A stretch of DNA of 58,717 bases from Wolbachia pipientis (GCF_001752665.1 NZ_MJMG01000001.1:160879-219595); one strand, 5' to 3'. Numbered from the stretch's first letter, positions 1 through 10,292 are shown. Notes: generated from the sequence alone by a model not told the origin. Made by a program: numbers and translations.

Positions 1-2
1 TA

Positions 3-998
3 ATGTTTCCTGTGGAGATGAGTAATATAGTACAAAAGATCTTATCTAATAGTGCTGCTAATTGGAATATTATAGTTGCTTCTACTAAGTCTGGTGGATA
101 TAGACAACTGGTTACGCAGAATGATAAAATTGTGTTTACAACACTTTTGACTTCTACTAATGATACTCTTCCTGGAATTATTGCTGGTAAGATATATCAA
201 GAAATAAAAAATACTGTTAAGTCTCTATCTAAATTTGGCTTTAAAAGTGGTGATCTTGTAGATTTATGTATTATAGTACAAGAAGATATTAAAACTAGTT
301 TATCTGTTATTGATTTTGCAGAAAATAGTATCAGTATATTTACTCCGTATGAACTCAATAAATTGTTAAAATTAGGGCTAGCAATTACTGAAAAAGATAA
401 ATTTTGCGATACGGTTGTTCTGTTTCATAGTTTTAAGAATCAACCAGTATCTCTATTTAATACAAAAAAAACAAAAGAATTATATCTATTGAATGCTTTA
501 TATTTACATTCTTCTAAATTTTTTCTATTTTTAATTTTAATTTTAATTTTTATTAATGCTGTATGTGTATTAAACTTGTCATCTAATATACACATTACAG
601 ATCATTTAATCATTAAAGAACAATGTTTAAATGATCAGTTAATAGCACTAGAACAAGGTTATCCTATAAAAGAAGTGAATGAAATTTATGACTTTATTAA
701 TATAAATAATGTGTTATCAAAAATAGAATATTCTCCTTTAACACAGGTTCAGTATGTAGAGAAACTAAGAACGTCTGATACTGAGTTAAGGACATTTGAA
801 TGGTATTATGACGAAATAAATAATTCTATAGTTACAAAGTTAAAATTTTATCTCAAACATGGTACAGATGGGTATCGTAAATTACAAAATCGTTTGAATA
901 GTAATTTCCGTACTCAGACAGTTAATATATACAGCCCGCCACTGCTTGAAGAAAAGCAAGATGTAGCTGTATATATCAATATTGAGGAAAAAACGTGA
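3..998 (+). CDS. Membrane protein resembling type IV pilus/type II secretion assembly platform (PilM/PilN or GspL-like)
   Basis: The 331-residue protein has a soluble N-terminal part of about 170 residues, one strong transmembrane helix (about residues 172-193) and a C-terminal part of about 135 residues presumably in the periplasm. That is the layout of GspL or fused PilM-PilN proteins. The phrase YRQLVTQNDKIVFTTLL near residues 33-49 recalls a segment I associate with PilM-like proteins of alphaproteobacteria, but this is memory, not a search. The gene starts at the window edge in a TAATG context, so an upstream gene probably ends there. It overlaps the next gene by four bases, which suggests an operon of at least three genes. 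The function is an inference from architecture and neighbours; the protein could equally be an unrelated bitopic membrane protein. Confidence 0.55.
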   Translation: MFPVEMSNIVQKILSNSAANWNIIVASTKSGGYRQLVTQNDKIVFTTLLTSTNDTLPGIIAGKIYQEIKNTVKSLSKFGFKSGDLVDLCIIVQEDIKTSLSVIDFAENSISIFTPYELNKLLKLGLAITEKDKFCDTVVLFHSFKNQPVSLFNTKKTKELYLLNALYLHSSKFFLFLILILIFINAVCVLNLSSNIHITDHLIIKEQCLNDQLIALEQGYPIKEVNEIYDFININNVLSKIEYSPLTQVQYVEKLRTSDTELRTFEWYYDEINNSIVTKLKFYLKHGTDGYRKLQNRLNSNFRTQTVNIYSPPLLEEKQDVAVYINIEEKT

Positions 999-1612
999 CA
1001 CTTTATCAGTTGAAAAAGGAAGTTGCAATACAGCTTGGACTGTACATTCTGTTATCTGTAATTCTTATTATATCTTTGGTATATATTGTGATTTATAATA
1101 AAGCAATCTGTAGTAAAAATCAGAATATTATTGATGGGATAGATCGTATTAATTTCAGAATCCTTGAGGTTCATAATGAAACCGATAAAAAGGAATCTTT
1201 GCTAAATAAATACTCAGATTTATGGAAAAGGATTTCTTTTTCACATTATAAATATATTGTTAATTTAGACTTTAAACTTAATAGTTTATATAAAAAATAT
1301 TGTATATTAAGCCCTGAGATATATGTTGCAGTGCCAGAAGACGTTGAAATTTCTTACATCAGTAAATATACTAAAGTAGTCAAACGGAAAGTAAATCTAA
1401 GTTTCAGCGCAATAAGTGATAAACATGTATTTTTGTTTCTAAAATCTGTACCTAGTCTTCCAGGTTATGTTATGATTAAGTCTTTAATTTTAAGTAAAGA
1501 GAAGGATCTTGATACGATGGTCATAAATCAAATTTTAAATGGTGATATGATAGAGACAATACGAGCAAATGTAGTGTTTGATTGGTATACTATACTTAAA
1601 AATGAAAACTAA
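995..1612 (+). CDS. Bitopic membrane protein, PilO/GspM-like by architecture
   Basis: The 205-residue protein has a short cytoplasmic N-terminus, one transmembrane helix (about residues 15-37) and a periplasmic domain that starts with a probable coiled segment (residues 40-75). This topology and size fit PilO or GspM, which sit next to PilN or GspL in pilus and type II secretion operons. The start codon is GTG at 995, overlapping the previous stop, and the 3' end overlaps the next start at 1602. No catalytic motif is visible. Family assignment rests on gene order and topology only. A profile search against PilO, GspM and Tad families would decide it. Confidence 0.5.
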   Translation: MTLYQLKKEVAIQLGLYILLSVILIISLVYIVIYNKAICSKNQNIIDGIDRINFRILEVHNETDKKESLLNKYSDLWKRISFSHYKYIVNLDFKLNSLYKKYCILSPEIYVAVPEDVEISYISKYTKVVKRKVNLSFSAISDKHVFLFLKSVPSLPGYVMIKSLILSKEKDLDTMVINQILNGDMIETIRANVVFDWYTILKNEN

Positions 1613-2387
1613 GTTAACTTTGGCATTATTAATTTTTATTTATACTGACGTATATTGTGATTGTGATAATATAATAGAAAGCATGATGCATTGCAAGAAA
1701 TATACTTGCATAAGACAACTTGGTGATGGGACATATATTCATTATAAAATACTTGGACTAAACAATAAAAATTTATGCATCTACATGGAAAAATATGGTG
1801 ATGATGAAATGGTTTGTTACTATTCTCAAGATGAAATGAGGATGGAAAAGAAATATTTTGAAAGTATTTCTGAGCAAGAGTTTAATGCAATAGAAAATTT
1901 ACGAGCAAATAAATGCTTTTTTACGTATCTAAATTATATAAATCAAGATAATGTAATAAAAGAAGCGATGGGTAATGACATTGATTTGCTATCGCAATTT
2001 AATGGTATAAAAAGCATCTTTTTCGATGAAAATTCAGTTAATAGACTAGTAAATGAAGTGGAAAAATTTAATACAAGATATTCTACAGCTATAAATGAAC
2101 CAGTTGTTGGCAATTTTAACGCTAAAACAGTGAGATTAGATTCAATAATCTACTTTTTTGTTGGTACATGGAAAATATGGGTAAATGGGAAATTATTTAC
2201 TGATACTAAAGATCTTAAAATTCAGATGGTGACAGAAGATTGTGTGATTTTTATATGGAATATAGATCACAAAATGATAAAAAAGCCAATTAACGACTCT
2301 CAAAATATCACAATTGATGATAATAGCATTAAATTTACACTTTATCCCAAGCAGGAATTTGATTTAGAAAGCCTGTCTATTAAGTAA
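1602..2387 (+). CDS. Exported protein, third gene of the pilus-like cluster (PilP-like candidate)
   Basis: I chose ATG 1602 rather than a possible upstream start at 1578 because it gives a clean signal peptide (MKTKLTLALLIFIYTDVYC) for a 261-residue protein. The mature part has several cysteines near the N-terminus and ends in a compact domain (about residues 180-255) containing VGTWKIWVNGKLF. This recalls the small beta domains of PilP or GspC, which sense the secretin. It overlaps the preceding gene by 11 bases and is followed six bases later by tRNA-Arg. Ehrlichia-type bacteria do not make known surface pili, so if the assignment holds these genes may serve DNA uptake or a residual secretion machine. 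The evidence is weak beyond export. Confidence 0.5.
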   Translation: MKTKLTLALLIFIYTDVYCDCDNIIESMMHCKKYTCIRQLGDGTYIHYKILGLNNKNLCIYMEKYGDDEMVCYYSQDEMRMEKKYFESISEQEFNAIENLRANKCFFTYLNYINQDNVIKEAMGNDIDLLSQFNGIKSIFFDENSVNRLVNEVEKFNTRYSTAINEPVVGNFNAKTVRLDSIIYFFVGTWKIWVNGKLFTDTKDLKIQMVTEDCVIFIWNIDHKMIKKPINDSQNITIDDNSIKFTLYPKQEFDLESLSIK

Positions 2388-2392
2388 TCTAT

Positions 2393-2466
2393 GCGCTTAT
2401 AGCTCAGCTGGATAGAGCATTGCCCTCCGGAGGCAAATGTCGTGGGTTCGAGTCCCCCTAAGCGCA
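2393..2466 (+). tRNA. tRNA-Arg (anticodon CCG)
   Basis: A 74-base cloverleaf can be folded by hand. The acceptor arms are GCGCTTA and TAAGCGC. The D arm is GCTC/GAGC. The anticodon stem is TTGCC/GGCAA around loop CTCCGGA, giving anticodon CCG. The T arm has loop TTCGAGT, with one T-C mismatch in the stem. The discriminator base is A and CCA is not encoded. It reads CGG codons, which are rare in such AT-rich genomes. It lies directly behind the pilus-like gene at 1602-2387 on the same strand and may be cotranscribed with it. Confidence 0.93.
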
Positions 2467-2563
2467 CTCTTTTATATTGCTTTAACTTGAAGAATGAAAA
2501 AGGTGATCAGGATTTGAATTAAACCAACCACTAAATACATTAGGAGGCAGTATACTATATAGG

Positions 2564-4975
2564 TCAATTATCTTTTTTTAATGTTTGAAATATTTCGTTT
2601 GCTCTATTTAACACTAATTCTGGAAAACCAGCAAGTTTTGCTACGTGTATTCCGTATGATTCATCAGCAATACCTTCATCCACTTCATGTAAAAATACTA
2701 CTTTTCCTTCCCATTCTTTTATTTTGACACAAAAACATTTAACATATCCATTCATTTTTGTAAGTTCATTATAATGAGTAGCGAAAATAGCTCTGCATTT
2801 ATTAACGTCATGTATATGTTCTATAACTGCTTGAGCAATTGATAACCCATCACATATACCAGTTCCTCTACCTATCTCATCAAGAATTACCAATGAACGT
2901 TCTGTAGCTTGATTTACTATTGTTGCAGTTTCAATCATTTCGACCATAAAAGTAGAATATCCAGCTGCTATGTTATCTGTTGCTCCGACTCTACTGAATA
3001 TCTTGTCAATAGCTCCAATATGTGCATTATCTGCAGGCACAAATGATCCTATGTGAGCCAGAATTGCGATTAAGGCATTCTGTCTTAGAAAAGTACTTTT
3101 TCCAGCCATGTTTGGCCCAGTGATTAAGTGTATACCATCTAAATCAATACTGTTTGGAATAAATTTATCATTAGTCTCAATTACTGGATGTCTACCATTT
3201 TCAGTCTTAAATTTCTTGCTATCATCGATTATAGGCTTTACATATTTATTTTTAACAGCAAGTTCCGCAAATGCAGTTCTTATATCAAGCTTTGCCAGTG
3301 TACTTGCAGCAAGTACGATTTGCTCGTATTTTTCAGCAATTTTGCTGCATAATTCGTTAAAAACTTTGATTTCTAAATCAATTACAGCATAGCGTGCTGT
3401 TAATACTCTATTTTCTAATTCTTTTAATTCACTAGTAGTATATCGATTGCTATTTGCTAGATTTTGCCTAAGGATAAATATATCAGATGTTATTTTATGG
3501 TTTGATGAAACTTCAATATAATAACCTAGTATATTATTATGTAATATTTTAAGCGTTGCAATACCAGTGATATCACGGTAAGAGCTACGCAGTTTAGTTA
3601 TTAACTTATTACTATTATTTAGTATATAATGTAATTCTGATAATTCTTGGTTGTATTGTGGATCAATACAACCACCTTCCTTTAGATTATTAATGTTATT
3701 ATCAAGAATAGCTCTGTTAAGTAGTTTATATAGATCTTCATGTCTACCAAGATTTTTATGTATAATTCCTAACTCATTTTCACATTCACAGAATCCAGAC
3801 AGTAACTCAGACAATTCAATAATTTTGTTTAGCCCTATTTTCAATAGATGCATGTCTTTTGGTGAACAGCGTGCTAGTATTAAACGCGATAATGACCTTT
3901 CAATATCTGGAACGTGAGACAATATTTCTCTGACTTTTTTACGTAATTCATGGTTATTTACAAAAAACTCAACAGTGCTAAGCCTGAAGTTAATTGCTCT
4001 AGGGCAAGTTAACGGTGAAGAGAGCATTTGTTTTAATAGACGTCCACCAAGTGCTGTTAACGTATTGTCAATTACTGAAATTAGTGAGCCTTTTTTTTCT
4101 CCAACTTGAGTTACGAACAGCTCTAAACTTCTTCTTGCTGAAGCATCTATAAGCATAAAATTTTGTTGTTTATAGGTTTTAGGCAATCCAAGTTTTGGAA
4201 CAGAACCTCTTTGGGTTACCTTAACATATTCTAATAAAGCACCGCATGCTATAATTTCTGCTTTGTCAAGATTGCCTATCGTTCCGAGCTCTTTTATCCC
4301 ATAAAATTCACATATTGTTCTATAGGATTTATTGTATTCAAAAAAACTATGGACATGTTGGGTTATCGATATTTTATAGTTTTTTAAAATTGATCTAAAT
4401 TTTTCTTCCTCATTCATCTTTTCGGGAATTAATAGTTCTTTTGGTAAAATACGTAAAAGATCATTATCTAGCATTTCAAGACTTGTGCTGGAACAAAAGA
4501 ACTTTCCTGTAGATAATTCAAGCCAAGCAATAGCATATTTGCCATCTTTCTCAACAATTGATGCAAGATAATTGTTACTTTTATCGTCTAATAATGAATC
4601 TTCGATTATTGTACCTGGCGTAACTATACGTACTACATCACGTTTAACGATTGACTTATGTCCTCTCTTTTTTGCTTCCTCAGCTGTCTCTAGCTGATCA
4701 CATACTGCTACTTTAAAGCCTAAATCTATTAATTTGTGCAAATATGACTCACTAGCGTGTACAGGTACGCCACACATGGGTATATGTTTTCCATTTGAGC
4801 CACGCCTTTTGGTTAATACTATATTAAGTAGTTTTGCAGTTTGAATGGCATCATCAAAAAATAACTCATAAAAATCCCCTAATCTATAAAACAGTAGATA
4901 ATCTTTGTAATATGCCTTCAAATTTAAATACTGCTCCATTGCTGGAGTTTCTTTTTCTTTCATCGTTAAGTTCAC
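2564..4975 (-). CDS. mutS: DNA mismatch repair protein MutS
   Basis: MutS recognises base mismatches and small loops and recruits MutL. The 803-residue protein is close to family length. The N-terminal mismatch-binding domain carries the GDFYELF motif (Phe35-Tyr36-Glu37). The C-terminal ATPase has a Walker [11 protein letters not shown] near residue 617, a Walker B ending [11 protein letters not shown], and a downstream ATHYNEL. It is complete, with no internal stop. It follows ffh by eight bases and is probably cotranscribed with it. A second in-frame Met (MKEKET) four codons downstream is an alternative start. A fragment of mutL, its partner, lies dead near 34.3 kb; whether an intact mutL exists elsewhere is not visible here. 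Confidence 0.97.
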   Translation of the reverse strand: MNLTMKEKETPAMEQYLNLKAYYKDYLLFYRLGDFYELFFDDAIQTAKLLNIVLTKRRGSNGKHIPMCGVPVHASESYLHKLIDLGFKVAVCDQLETAEEAKKRGHKSIVKRDVVRIVTPGTIIEDSLLDDKSNNYLASIVEKDGKYAIAWLELSTGKFFCSSTSLEMLDNDLLRILPKELLIPEKMNEEEKFRSILKNYKISITQHVHSFFEYNKSYRTICEFYGIKELGTIGNLDKAEIIACGALLEYVKVTQRGSVPKLGLPKTYKQQNFMLIDASARRSLELFVTQVGEKKGSLISVIDNTLTALGGRLLKQMLSSPLTCPRAINFRLSTVEFFVNNHELRKKVREILSHVPDIERSLSRLILARCSPKDMHLLKIGLNKIIELSELLSGFCECENELGIIHKNLGRHEDLYKLLNRAILDNNINNLKEGGCIDPQYNQELSELHYILNNSNKLITKLRSSYRDITGIATLKILHNNILGYYIEVSSNHKITSDIFILRQNLANSNRYTTSELKELENRVLTARYAVIDLEIKVFNELCSKIAEKYEQIVLAASTLAKLDIRTAFAELAVKNKYVKPIIDDSKKFKTENGRHPVIETNDKFIPNSIDLDGIHLITGPNMAGKSTFLRQNALIAILAHIGSFVPADNAHIGAIDKIFSRVGATDNIAAGYSTFMVEMIETATIVNQATERSLVILDEIGRGTGICDGLSIAQAVIEHIHDVNKCRAIFATHYNELTKMNGYVKCFCVKIKEWEGKVVFLHEVDEGIADESYGIHVAKLAGFPELVLNRANEIFQTLKKDN

Positions 4976-4983
4976 AATATCTT

Positions 4984-6312
4984 TTATCTTTTATTTAATA
5001 GTTCCATCAAGTCAGATTCTTTGTTTTTAGATTTACTTAATTTGCTTACCACTGAACTCATTTTATTGTATTGTTTGATTAAAAGATTAACATCAGATAC
5101 GCTTGTACCTGATCCTTTGGCAATTCTCAATCTTCTTTTCCCATTTAAAACATCAGGATGTTTTTTTTCTTTTTTAGTCATTGAATTAATAATGGCTATA
5201 TATTTCTTTACCTTACTTTCATCTTGTATGCCATCACCTAGTTTTTTTGTAAGTGAACCAGGAATAAATTTAATTATACTTGCTATTCCTCCCAGCTTAT
5301 TCAAAGTTTGAAGTTGGTTTACCAGATCATTAAGATCAAATTTACCCTTTCTTACTTTCTGCTGTAATTGATCTATTTCTTCTTGTCCAACAATTTCTGT
5401 AGCTTTTTCAACCAGAGATACTACATCTCCCATGTTGAGTATTCTTTTCGCAATTCTATCAGGATGAAAATCGCTTAAATCACTTAATTTTTCACCACAA
5501 GCAATAAATTTTATCGGGCAATTAGTAATCATCTTCATAGAAAGAGCTGCACCACCACGCGCATCGCCATCAACACGTGTTAGAATAATTCCTGTTATAC
5601 CGATTATTTCGTTAAATGACTTGGCAATATTAATTGCGTCTTGACCTGTTATAGCATCAGCTACTAGAATTGTTTCTACTGGTGAAGTAAGTGCCTTAAT
5701 ACTTTTCAATTCATCCATCATACTGTCGTCTATATGTAACCTGCCTGCAGTGTCAAGAATTAGTACATCATACACTTTTGCTTCTTCTATGGCCATTTTT
5801 ACAATTTCAAGTGGCTTTTTGTCAATTATTATGGGTAAAGTTTTAACATCTATTTGCTTACCTAATATTTCAAGCTGTTTTTGTGCAGCAGGTCTGTAAA
5901 CATCTAAAGAAGCTAGTAGGACTTTCTTTTTTTGTTTTTTTAATTTTAAAGCAAGCTTTCCTGAGGTTGTAGTTTTACCTGCACCCTGTAAACCTACCAT
6001 CATAATTACAGCAGGAGGCTTAACTGTCAGGTTTAAATCGCTTTTTTCTGACCCAAGAATGGCTACTAAATTATCCTGAACAATTTTAACTATCATCTGT
6101 TCAGGAGAAACACTTTTTATGACTTTTTCCCCTATAACTTTATCTTTTATATCATTGATAAACTTTTTAGCTATTTCTAAAGCAACATCAGCCTCAATTA
6201 ATGCTATACGTATTTCACGCATAGCAAGATTAAAGTCGTCTTCAGAGATAAAAGTTTTACCCTTTAATTTATTAAATACAGCACTTAAATTATCAGTTAA
6301 TGATTTAAACAT
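4984..6312 (-). CDS. ffh: Signal recognition particle GTPase Ffh
   Basis: Ffh binds signal sequences of nascent membrane proteins together with 4.5S RNA and docks on FtsY. The 442-residue protein shows the N domain (residues 1-90), the G domain with P-loop [14 protein letters not shown] (about 106-119), the G3 region LILDTAGR and the G4-like [12 protein letters not shown]. The M domain (about 300-430) has the conserved basic SGTS helix ([15 protein letters not shown]). It overlaps the upstream NuoN-like gene by 16 bases, so translation is probably coupled. No 4.5S RNA gene was recognised in the window. Confidence 0.97.
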   Translation of the reverse strand: MFKSLTDNLSAVFNKLKGKTFISEDDFNLAMREIRIALIEADVALEIAKKFINDIKDKVIGEKVIKSVSPEQMIVKIVQDNLVAILGSEKSDLNLTVKPPAVIMMVGLQGAGKTTTSGKLALKLKKQKKKVLLASLDVYRPAAQKQLEILGKQIDVKTLPIIIDKKPLEIVKMAIEEAKVYDVLILDTAGRLHIDDSMMDELKSIKALTSPVETILVADAITGQDAINIAKSFNEIIGITGIILTRVDGDARGGAALSMKMITNCPIKFIACGEKLSDLSDFHPDRIAKRILNMGDVVSLVEKATEIVGQEEIDQLQQKVRKGKFDLNDLVNQLQTLNKLGGIASIIKFIPGSLTKKLGDGIQDESKVKKYIAIINSMTKKEKKHPDVLNGKRRLRIAKGSGTSVSDVNLLIKQYNKMSSVVSKLSKSKNKESDLMELLNKR

Positions 6313-7733
6313 ATTAACATTAAGAGAGTCGTAATTAAAATAACAGAAGCAACTGGTACTGAAATTTTTTCATATCTGGTAATGTTATTGAAATATGAAC
6401 CAACAGTCAAGTTTTGTAGAACTTTTTTTCTTACAGTTAAACATGAAATAATATATGGTATTACTGCTCTAAATATCCAATCAATATCCATCTGAAAGCT
6501 TATTCTAGGGTAAAATAATTTGCGTAAAAGAATAAATAATAAAGTGGTGCAAAGTAGCATGTTGAATTGGTTGTAAACCGGTAATGATTTTATATGGATA
6601 AGTAAATATGGGTTAACGCACATTAATGCGAGTACCACCATAGGAATACTGGTTTTACTAATTATTGCAGATTTCTTACACTTTAAAGTAAATGTATGAT
6701 AGATAAATTTTAACCCGATACTTGCGTAAAGCAGAAGATTTAAGGCTTTAAATAAATATTCGCCACCAGTGTATGCTTTAATTTCAGTTGTAATATGTGA
6801 TTTAATGATAAATCCAGCAGTTCCAGGAAATGCCGCCATTGTTAATACTGCTATTGTAGCACATATACCTTCAATTGATATAAACCCAGTTATCCTATTA
6901 AAGCTCACCACTTTTGTTTTTAAAATAATTGAATTTGCAACGGAAAATAGCAGTAACTGATAAAACAAGGAAACAATAATGTATTCTACTAGAAGTGGTA
7001 TGGCATTGTGTGATTTTGCAAGTAAACTCCCTGTCAATATTAACATCCCCATTTGTGCTATAATGCCGTAACATAAAAACCTGCGCATATTTTGTTCAAG
7101 AGAAGCAAACATAATGCCATAAATTACAGTAATAGATCCTAAAGTTGCTATTATTGCAGTATAATTTTTCCACAAATGATAAGTATGTATAATCATTACC
7201 AAAAAGGAAATTTTGGTTGTGAATAAAGAAAGGTATGATGTGCCATGTAGCGATGCGGCAGGATATGCATCTGTTACCCAAAATGAAAAAGGAAAACATG
7301 CACAATTCATTAACAAGCATAAAATTATCATTAAAGTGGATAAGTTATTATTATTAATAGATATACTTGCTGTTAACAGTACCCCTATTAGAAGATGTGT
7401 ACATGCATATCGTATTGCTGGCTCGTAATTTTTACACCCAGATGCAATAATGAAAAATGCGCTGAGACTCATTAATTCAAGAGATATTATAACTAATTCG
7501 ATTTGTTGAAATAATATCGCTCCTAATGAACTTATGGTATAAATGGTAAAAAACAGCATTTCTGAAAACGCAAGCTTGTGTGCTGATAATACAACTACTG
7601 CAGCGCATAATAAAAAAGGTGCAAATATGATAAAAATGGATAAATCTAAATTATTGATATAAAGATTATTGAATGCTAATGTTATAGTTAATATAATGAG
7701 TAAAGATAGCGATAATAATTTATAAAATTGCAT
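6297..7733 (-). CDS. Proton-translocating membrane subunit, NuoN/MrpD family
   Basis: A 478-residue protein made almost wholly of hydrophobic helices (about 13-14). It shows the signature of the complex I antiporter-like family: an early Glu in LELMSLSAF, a mid-protein Lys in the helix with LFTTKISFLVMI and a late Lys in AAFPGTAGFIIKSHI. Such subunits move protons or cations, in complex I or Mrp antiporters. It stands alone and not in a nuo operon, so it is either a relocated or second NuoN-like subunit or part of an Mrp-type antiporter; I cannot choose between these. It is first in a run with ffh and mutS. Confidence 0.75.
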   Translation of the reverse strand: MQFYKLLSLSLLIILTITLAFNNLYINNLDLSIFIIFAPFLLCAAVVVLSAHKLAFSEMLFFTIYTISSLGAILFQQIELVIISLELMSLSAFFIIASGCKNYEPAIRYACTHLLIGVLLTASISINNNNLSTLMIILCLLMNCACFPFSFWVTDAYPAASLHGTSYLSLFTTKISFLVMIIHTYHLWKNYTAIIATLGSITVIYGIMFASLEQNMRRFLCYGIIAQMGMLILTGSLLAKSHNAIPLLVEYIIVSLFYQLLLFSVANSIILKTKVVSFNRITGFISIEGICATIAVLTMAAFPGTAGFIIKSHITTEIKAYTGGEYLFKALNLLLYASIGLKFIYHTFTLKCKKSAIISKTSIPMVVLALMCVNPYLLIHIKSLPVYNQFNMLLCTTLLFILLRKLFYPRISFQMDIDWIFRAVIPYIISCLTVRKKVLQNLTVGSYFNNITRYEKISVPVASVILITTLLMLICLNH

Positions 7734-8057
7734 AAAATAAAAACCAAGTGCTACACACCTGCCTTAACCACTAATTAAATTAATTCCTGTACAATTTAAA
7801 AGATTGAGAGGGGTTGTATAAATCGTTCAGGCCAGATTAATCTGGCCTGAACGATAGCTTTAATAGTGAGGTAAGCTTAAATATAACATGCTCAGTTCAT
7901 ATTGCTATGCTTATGTATAATTTTTCTTTAATTTGTGCACTTGTGTTAATACACTATTAATCTTTTATTCCAAAGCAAGTCAATAACCAAATTAGAGTGC
8001 TAGATTATAGGGCAAGTGTAGCTTGTTTAATTTGACTTTAACTTTATTCAGCAGAAA
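7734..8057. other. Gene-free stretch with one large palindrome
   Basis: These 324 bases lie between the start of the NuoN-like gene and the end of the orphan gene, both on the minus strand. I see no credible coding sequence or RNA gene. The only clear structure is the 34-base perfect palindrome listed separately. The minus-strand promoter of the NuoN-ffh-mutS run should lie at the low-coordinate end of this gap. Confidence 0.6.
7822..7855. repeat. Perfect 34-base palindrome, possible terminator
   Basis: The arm ATCGTTCAGGCCAGATT is followed at once by its exact reverse complement. It is far more GC-rich than its surroundings and would form a strong hairpin in RNA from either strand. There is no long T run on either side, so it is not a textbook intrinsic terminator. 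It could also be a protein-binding site. It lies downstream of the orphan gene at 8058-8888. Confidence 0.6.
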
Positions 8058-8888
8058 TCATCTAATGAGATTGTTATTAATATCATTAACTGGGGAATGT
8101 ACATCCTGCAATGTAGTATTTAATTTTTCTGTTATATTTATGTTGTTGGAGCCAAAAAGTTTATTAACCATCTCACGGAAAAATCCCACTATAATATCAA
8201 ACAAATTTTTTCTTGATTGTTGCGTATCATCGTCTACTTTGTACTTTTTTAAATTTTTAGGCAGTGTAAGAGATATTTGACCATTTTTATATTCTATTTT
8301 GTTCATATTAGACTCAAGTGCAAATCCTAATGAATACGACATGTTACATATTTTTTTACCATTTTCCATATCTGTTATAGATATTACTGGATTTTTAGAC
8401 TCAACTCTTATAGAATCTGGGCTCCTTATAGTTATATATATTGTACGTTGCCCATCATTGAGTTGCGTGAATAAACCATGTTTTTGAAATAATTCTTTCA
8501 ATAATAATCCATATGAAAACTCATACCCTGATTGATTGCAATTAGTAACAAATTCCTCTAAAATGGCTTTGTTTGGAATAGGTGCATGAGCAGATTTAAA
8601 CATTTCACTAAATATTGCTTTTGCAAAAGGACGATAATCTGTGCTTATATCTGATTCTGGTGGGCTTGGTTTGATTAGATTTTCATTCTCTATGTATAAT
8701 TTATTTATCAAGTTGTTATTTATATTCTTCCCATTAATTACAAAATTCATTCTAGGAATATCTAAATATGCCTGTCTTCCACTATTTGCATTACTGGTAT
8801 TTTGCCTTAAATACTGATAATTAAAATCTCTAGCATAAGATTGTAGTGTGAATACTGCATTATCTTTATTTTTTCCTATATTTACCAT
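8058..8888 (-). CDS. Orphan 276-residue protein
   Basis: I do not recognise this protein. It is hydrophilic, Asn- and Lys-rich, with no signal peptide or membrane helix. The mildly hydrophobic stretch LFDIIVGFFREMVNKLF (about residues 230-246) looks amphipathic and could touch membranes. A good ribosome-binding site (AGGAAGG) lies eight bases before ATG 8888. It is a single-gene unit with long gaps on both sides. Lineage-restricted orphans of this kind in Ehrlichia include type IV secretion substrates, so that is one hypothesis; the sequence itself does not prove it. Confidence 0.7.
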   Translation of the reverse strand: MVNIGKNKDNAVFTLQSYARDFNYQYLRQNTSNANSGRQAYLDIPRMNFVINGKNINNNLINKLYIENENLIKPSPPESDISTDYRPFAKAIFSEMFKSAHAPIPNKAILEEFVTNCNQSGYEFSYGLLLKELFQKHGLFTQLNDGQRTIYITIRSPDSIRVESKNPVISITDMENGKKICNMSYSLGFALESNMNKIEYKNGQISLTLPKNLKKYKVDDDTQQSRKNLFDIIVGFFREMVNKLFGSNNINITEKLNTTLQDVHSPVNDINNNLIR

Positions 8889-8966
8889 AAATATACCTTC
8901 CTACTAAATATCATTAGTAGAATTCTACAGGTAAATTATTAACTTTTTAATAAAATCAAAACAATA

Positions 8967-8995
8967 TTTACTGTGTGTTATTCATAGTATAGAAT
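8967..8995 (+). promoter_or_regulatory. Probable sigma-70 promoter of dnaN
   Basis: TTTACT and TAGAAT are spaced by 17 bases, about 50 bases before the dnaN start. The match is moderate in an AT-rich region, so chance is possible. Confidence 0.4.
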
Positions 8996-9045
8996 ATAGT
9001 ATGAGATTATAAGAAATGTTTATGGTGTATACCCTTTAATCTGTT

Positions 9046-10197
9046 ATGCCAGATGTTAAGCAATTACATTTTAGTATAAGTCGTACAGATCTTTTAAATA
9101 TACTGTCTAAAGTTAGCGGGGTTGTTGAGAGTCGTAATGCTATAGCTATTTTAGCATGTGTAAATATTAGAGCAGAACATGGTAAAATAAAATTCATGGC
9201 TACTGCTCGTGATATCTCAATATTTGCTTCACTTGTTGTAAATGTATTTACAGAAGGTGAAGTAAGGATAGCAGCCCATACTTTACATGATATAGTACGA
9301 AAACTTCCACCTGATCTGGATGTAACTTTTAAAGTAGATAAAAAGGAAAAATTACTTATATCCTGTGGTAATGCAAATTTTTCTTTACCAAATGTGACAT
9401 CAAGTAGATTTCCCACTGTAGAAGATGATACTTATAAACATGAATTTACTTTATCAAGTAACGATTTAGCAGATTCATTGACTAAAACTAAATTTTCTAT
9501 ATCTATAGATGACACAAGATATAACCTAAATGGAATATATTTGCATGCAGATGAACAATTTTTATACTTTGTAACAACTGATTGCCACCGTTTATCTTGT
9601 GTCAATGTACCTAAACCTGTGAGAGTTAATGGAAAGCTTAATGTAATTATTCCTCGCAAGACGGTTACAGAATTATTGAAGATGTTGGATGGAGATGATA
9701 AAATAAACATAGAACTTTCAGAAAGAAAAATTAAATTTACATGTGGAAACTATATTCTGATATCAAAGCTTATAGATGGTATTTTCCCAGATTATAAAGC
9801 ATATATTCCAGTGTTTCAGGATAAATGTGTGGTTATTGAAAGTAAAAAACTTTCAGATGTAATCGACCGAGTTTCTGTTATTATATCTGACAAAATAAAA
9901 TCTATAAAGCTGTCTTTACAGAAAGATAAATTAATTCTTAGTTCAAACTGTCAGGAAAGTAGCAATGCTGTTGAGCACATAGATGTAGATTATAATAACA
10001 CTTCTATAGAAATTGGTTTTAATGCACGTTATCTGCTTGATGCCTTATCATGTATTAAAAATAAATGTAGGCTTCATTTCATCGATAGCTACAGTGCTAT
10101 GAAAATAACAGATGAAAATAATGTAAATATATTGCTTATTGTTATGCCTATGCGAACTATGGATTCTCATGTAAAGGCATTAAAATCAGAAGTTTAA
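9046..10197 (+). CDS. dnaN: DNA polymerase III beta subunit (sliding clamp)
   Basis: The sliding clamp rings DNA and tethers DNA polymerase III and repair enzymes. The 383-residue length and the three repeated clamp domains fit the family. Recognisable segments are the domain 2 stretch KFSISIDDTRYNLNGIYLH, then TDCHRLS, and the C-terminal MPMR just before the end, which forms part of the partner-binding pocket. No clear Shine-Dalgarno precedes ATG 9046. The gene is not beside dnaA or recF, as is usual for this family of scattered genomes. Confidence 0.96.
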   Translation: MPDVKQLHFSISRTDLLNILSKVSGVVESRNAIAILACVNIRAEHGKIKFMATARDISIFASLVVNVFTEGEVRIAAHTLHDIVRKLPPDLDVTFKVDKKEKLLISCGNANFSLPNVTSSRFPTVEDDTYKHEFTLSSNDLADSLTKTKFSISIDDTRYNLNGIYLHADEQFLYFVTTDCHRLSCVNVPKPVRVNGKLNVIIPRKTVTELLKMLDGDDKINIELSERKIKFTCGNYILISKLIDGIFPDYKAYIPVFQDKCVVIESKKLSDVIDRVSVIISDKIKSIKLSLQKDKLILSSNCQESSNAVEHIDVDYNNTSIEIGFNARYLLDALSCIKNKCRLHFIDSYSAMKITDENNVNILLIVMPMRTMDSHVKALKSEV

Positions 10198-10230
10198 ATA
10201 TTAACTTTAACTATTTATTATAATTTGTAC

Positions 10231-10259
10231 TTGATAAAAGTATTATTTTGTATTATAAT
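10231..10259 (+). promoter_or_regulatory. Sigma-70 promoter before the Bax-inhibitor-1/cox11/comF run
   Basis: TTGATA and a perfect TATAAT are separated by 17 bases. They lie just after dnaN and about 30 bases before the next start codon, so a transcript would begin near 10266 and have a leader of roughly 25 bases. Confidence 0.65.
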
Positions 10260-10292
10260 ACATTGTACTTATAATTAAAGGGAGCTGTGATT

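Noticed and set aside
2500-2560. tRNA-like sequence on the minus strand (TTCAAATCC-type stretch near the tRNA-Arg)
   Set aside because: I could not pair acceptor, D and anticodon arms; only a T-loop-like stretch is present.
3108-3917. Plus-strand open frames inside mutS
   Set aside because: They lie antisense to a gene with all family motifs, without ribosome-binding sites; they are shadows of AT-rich codon use.
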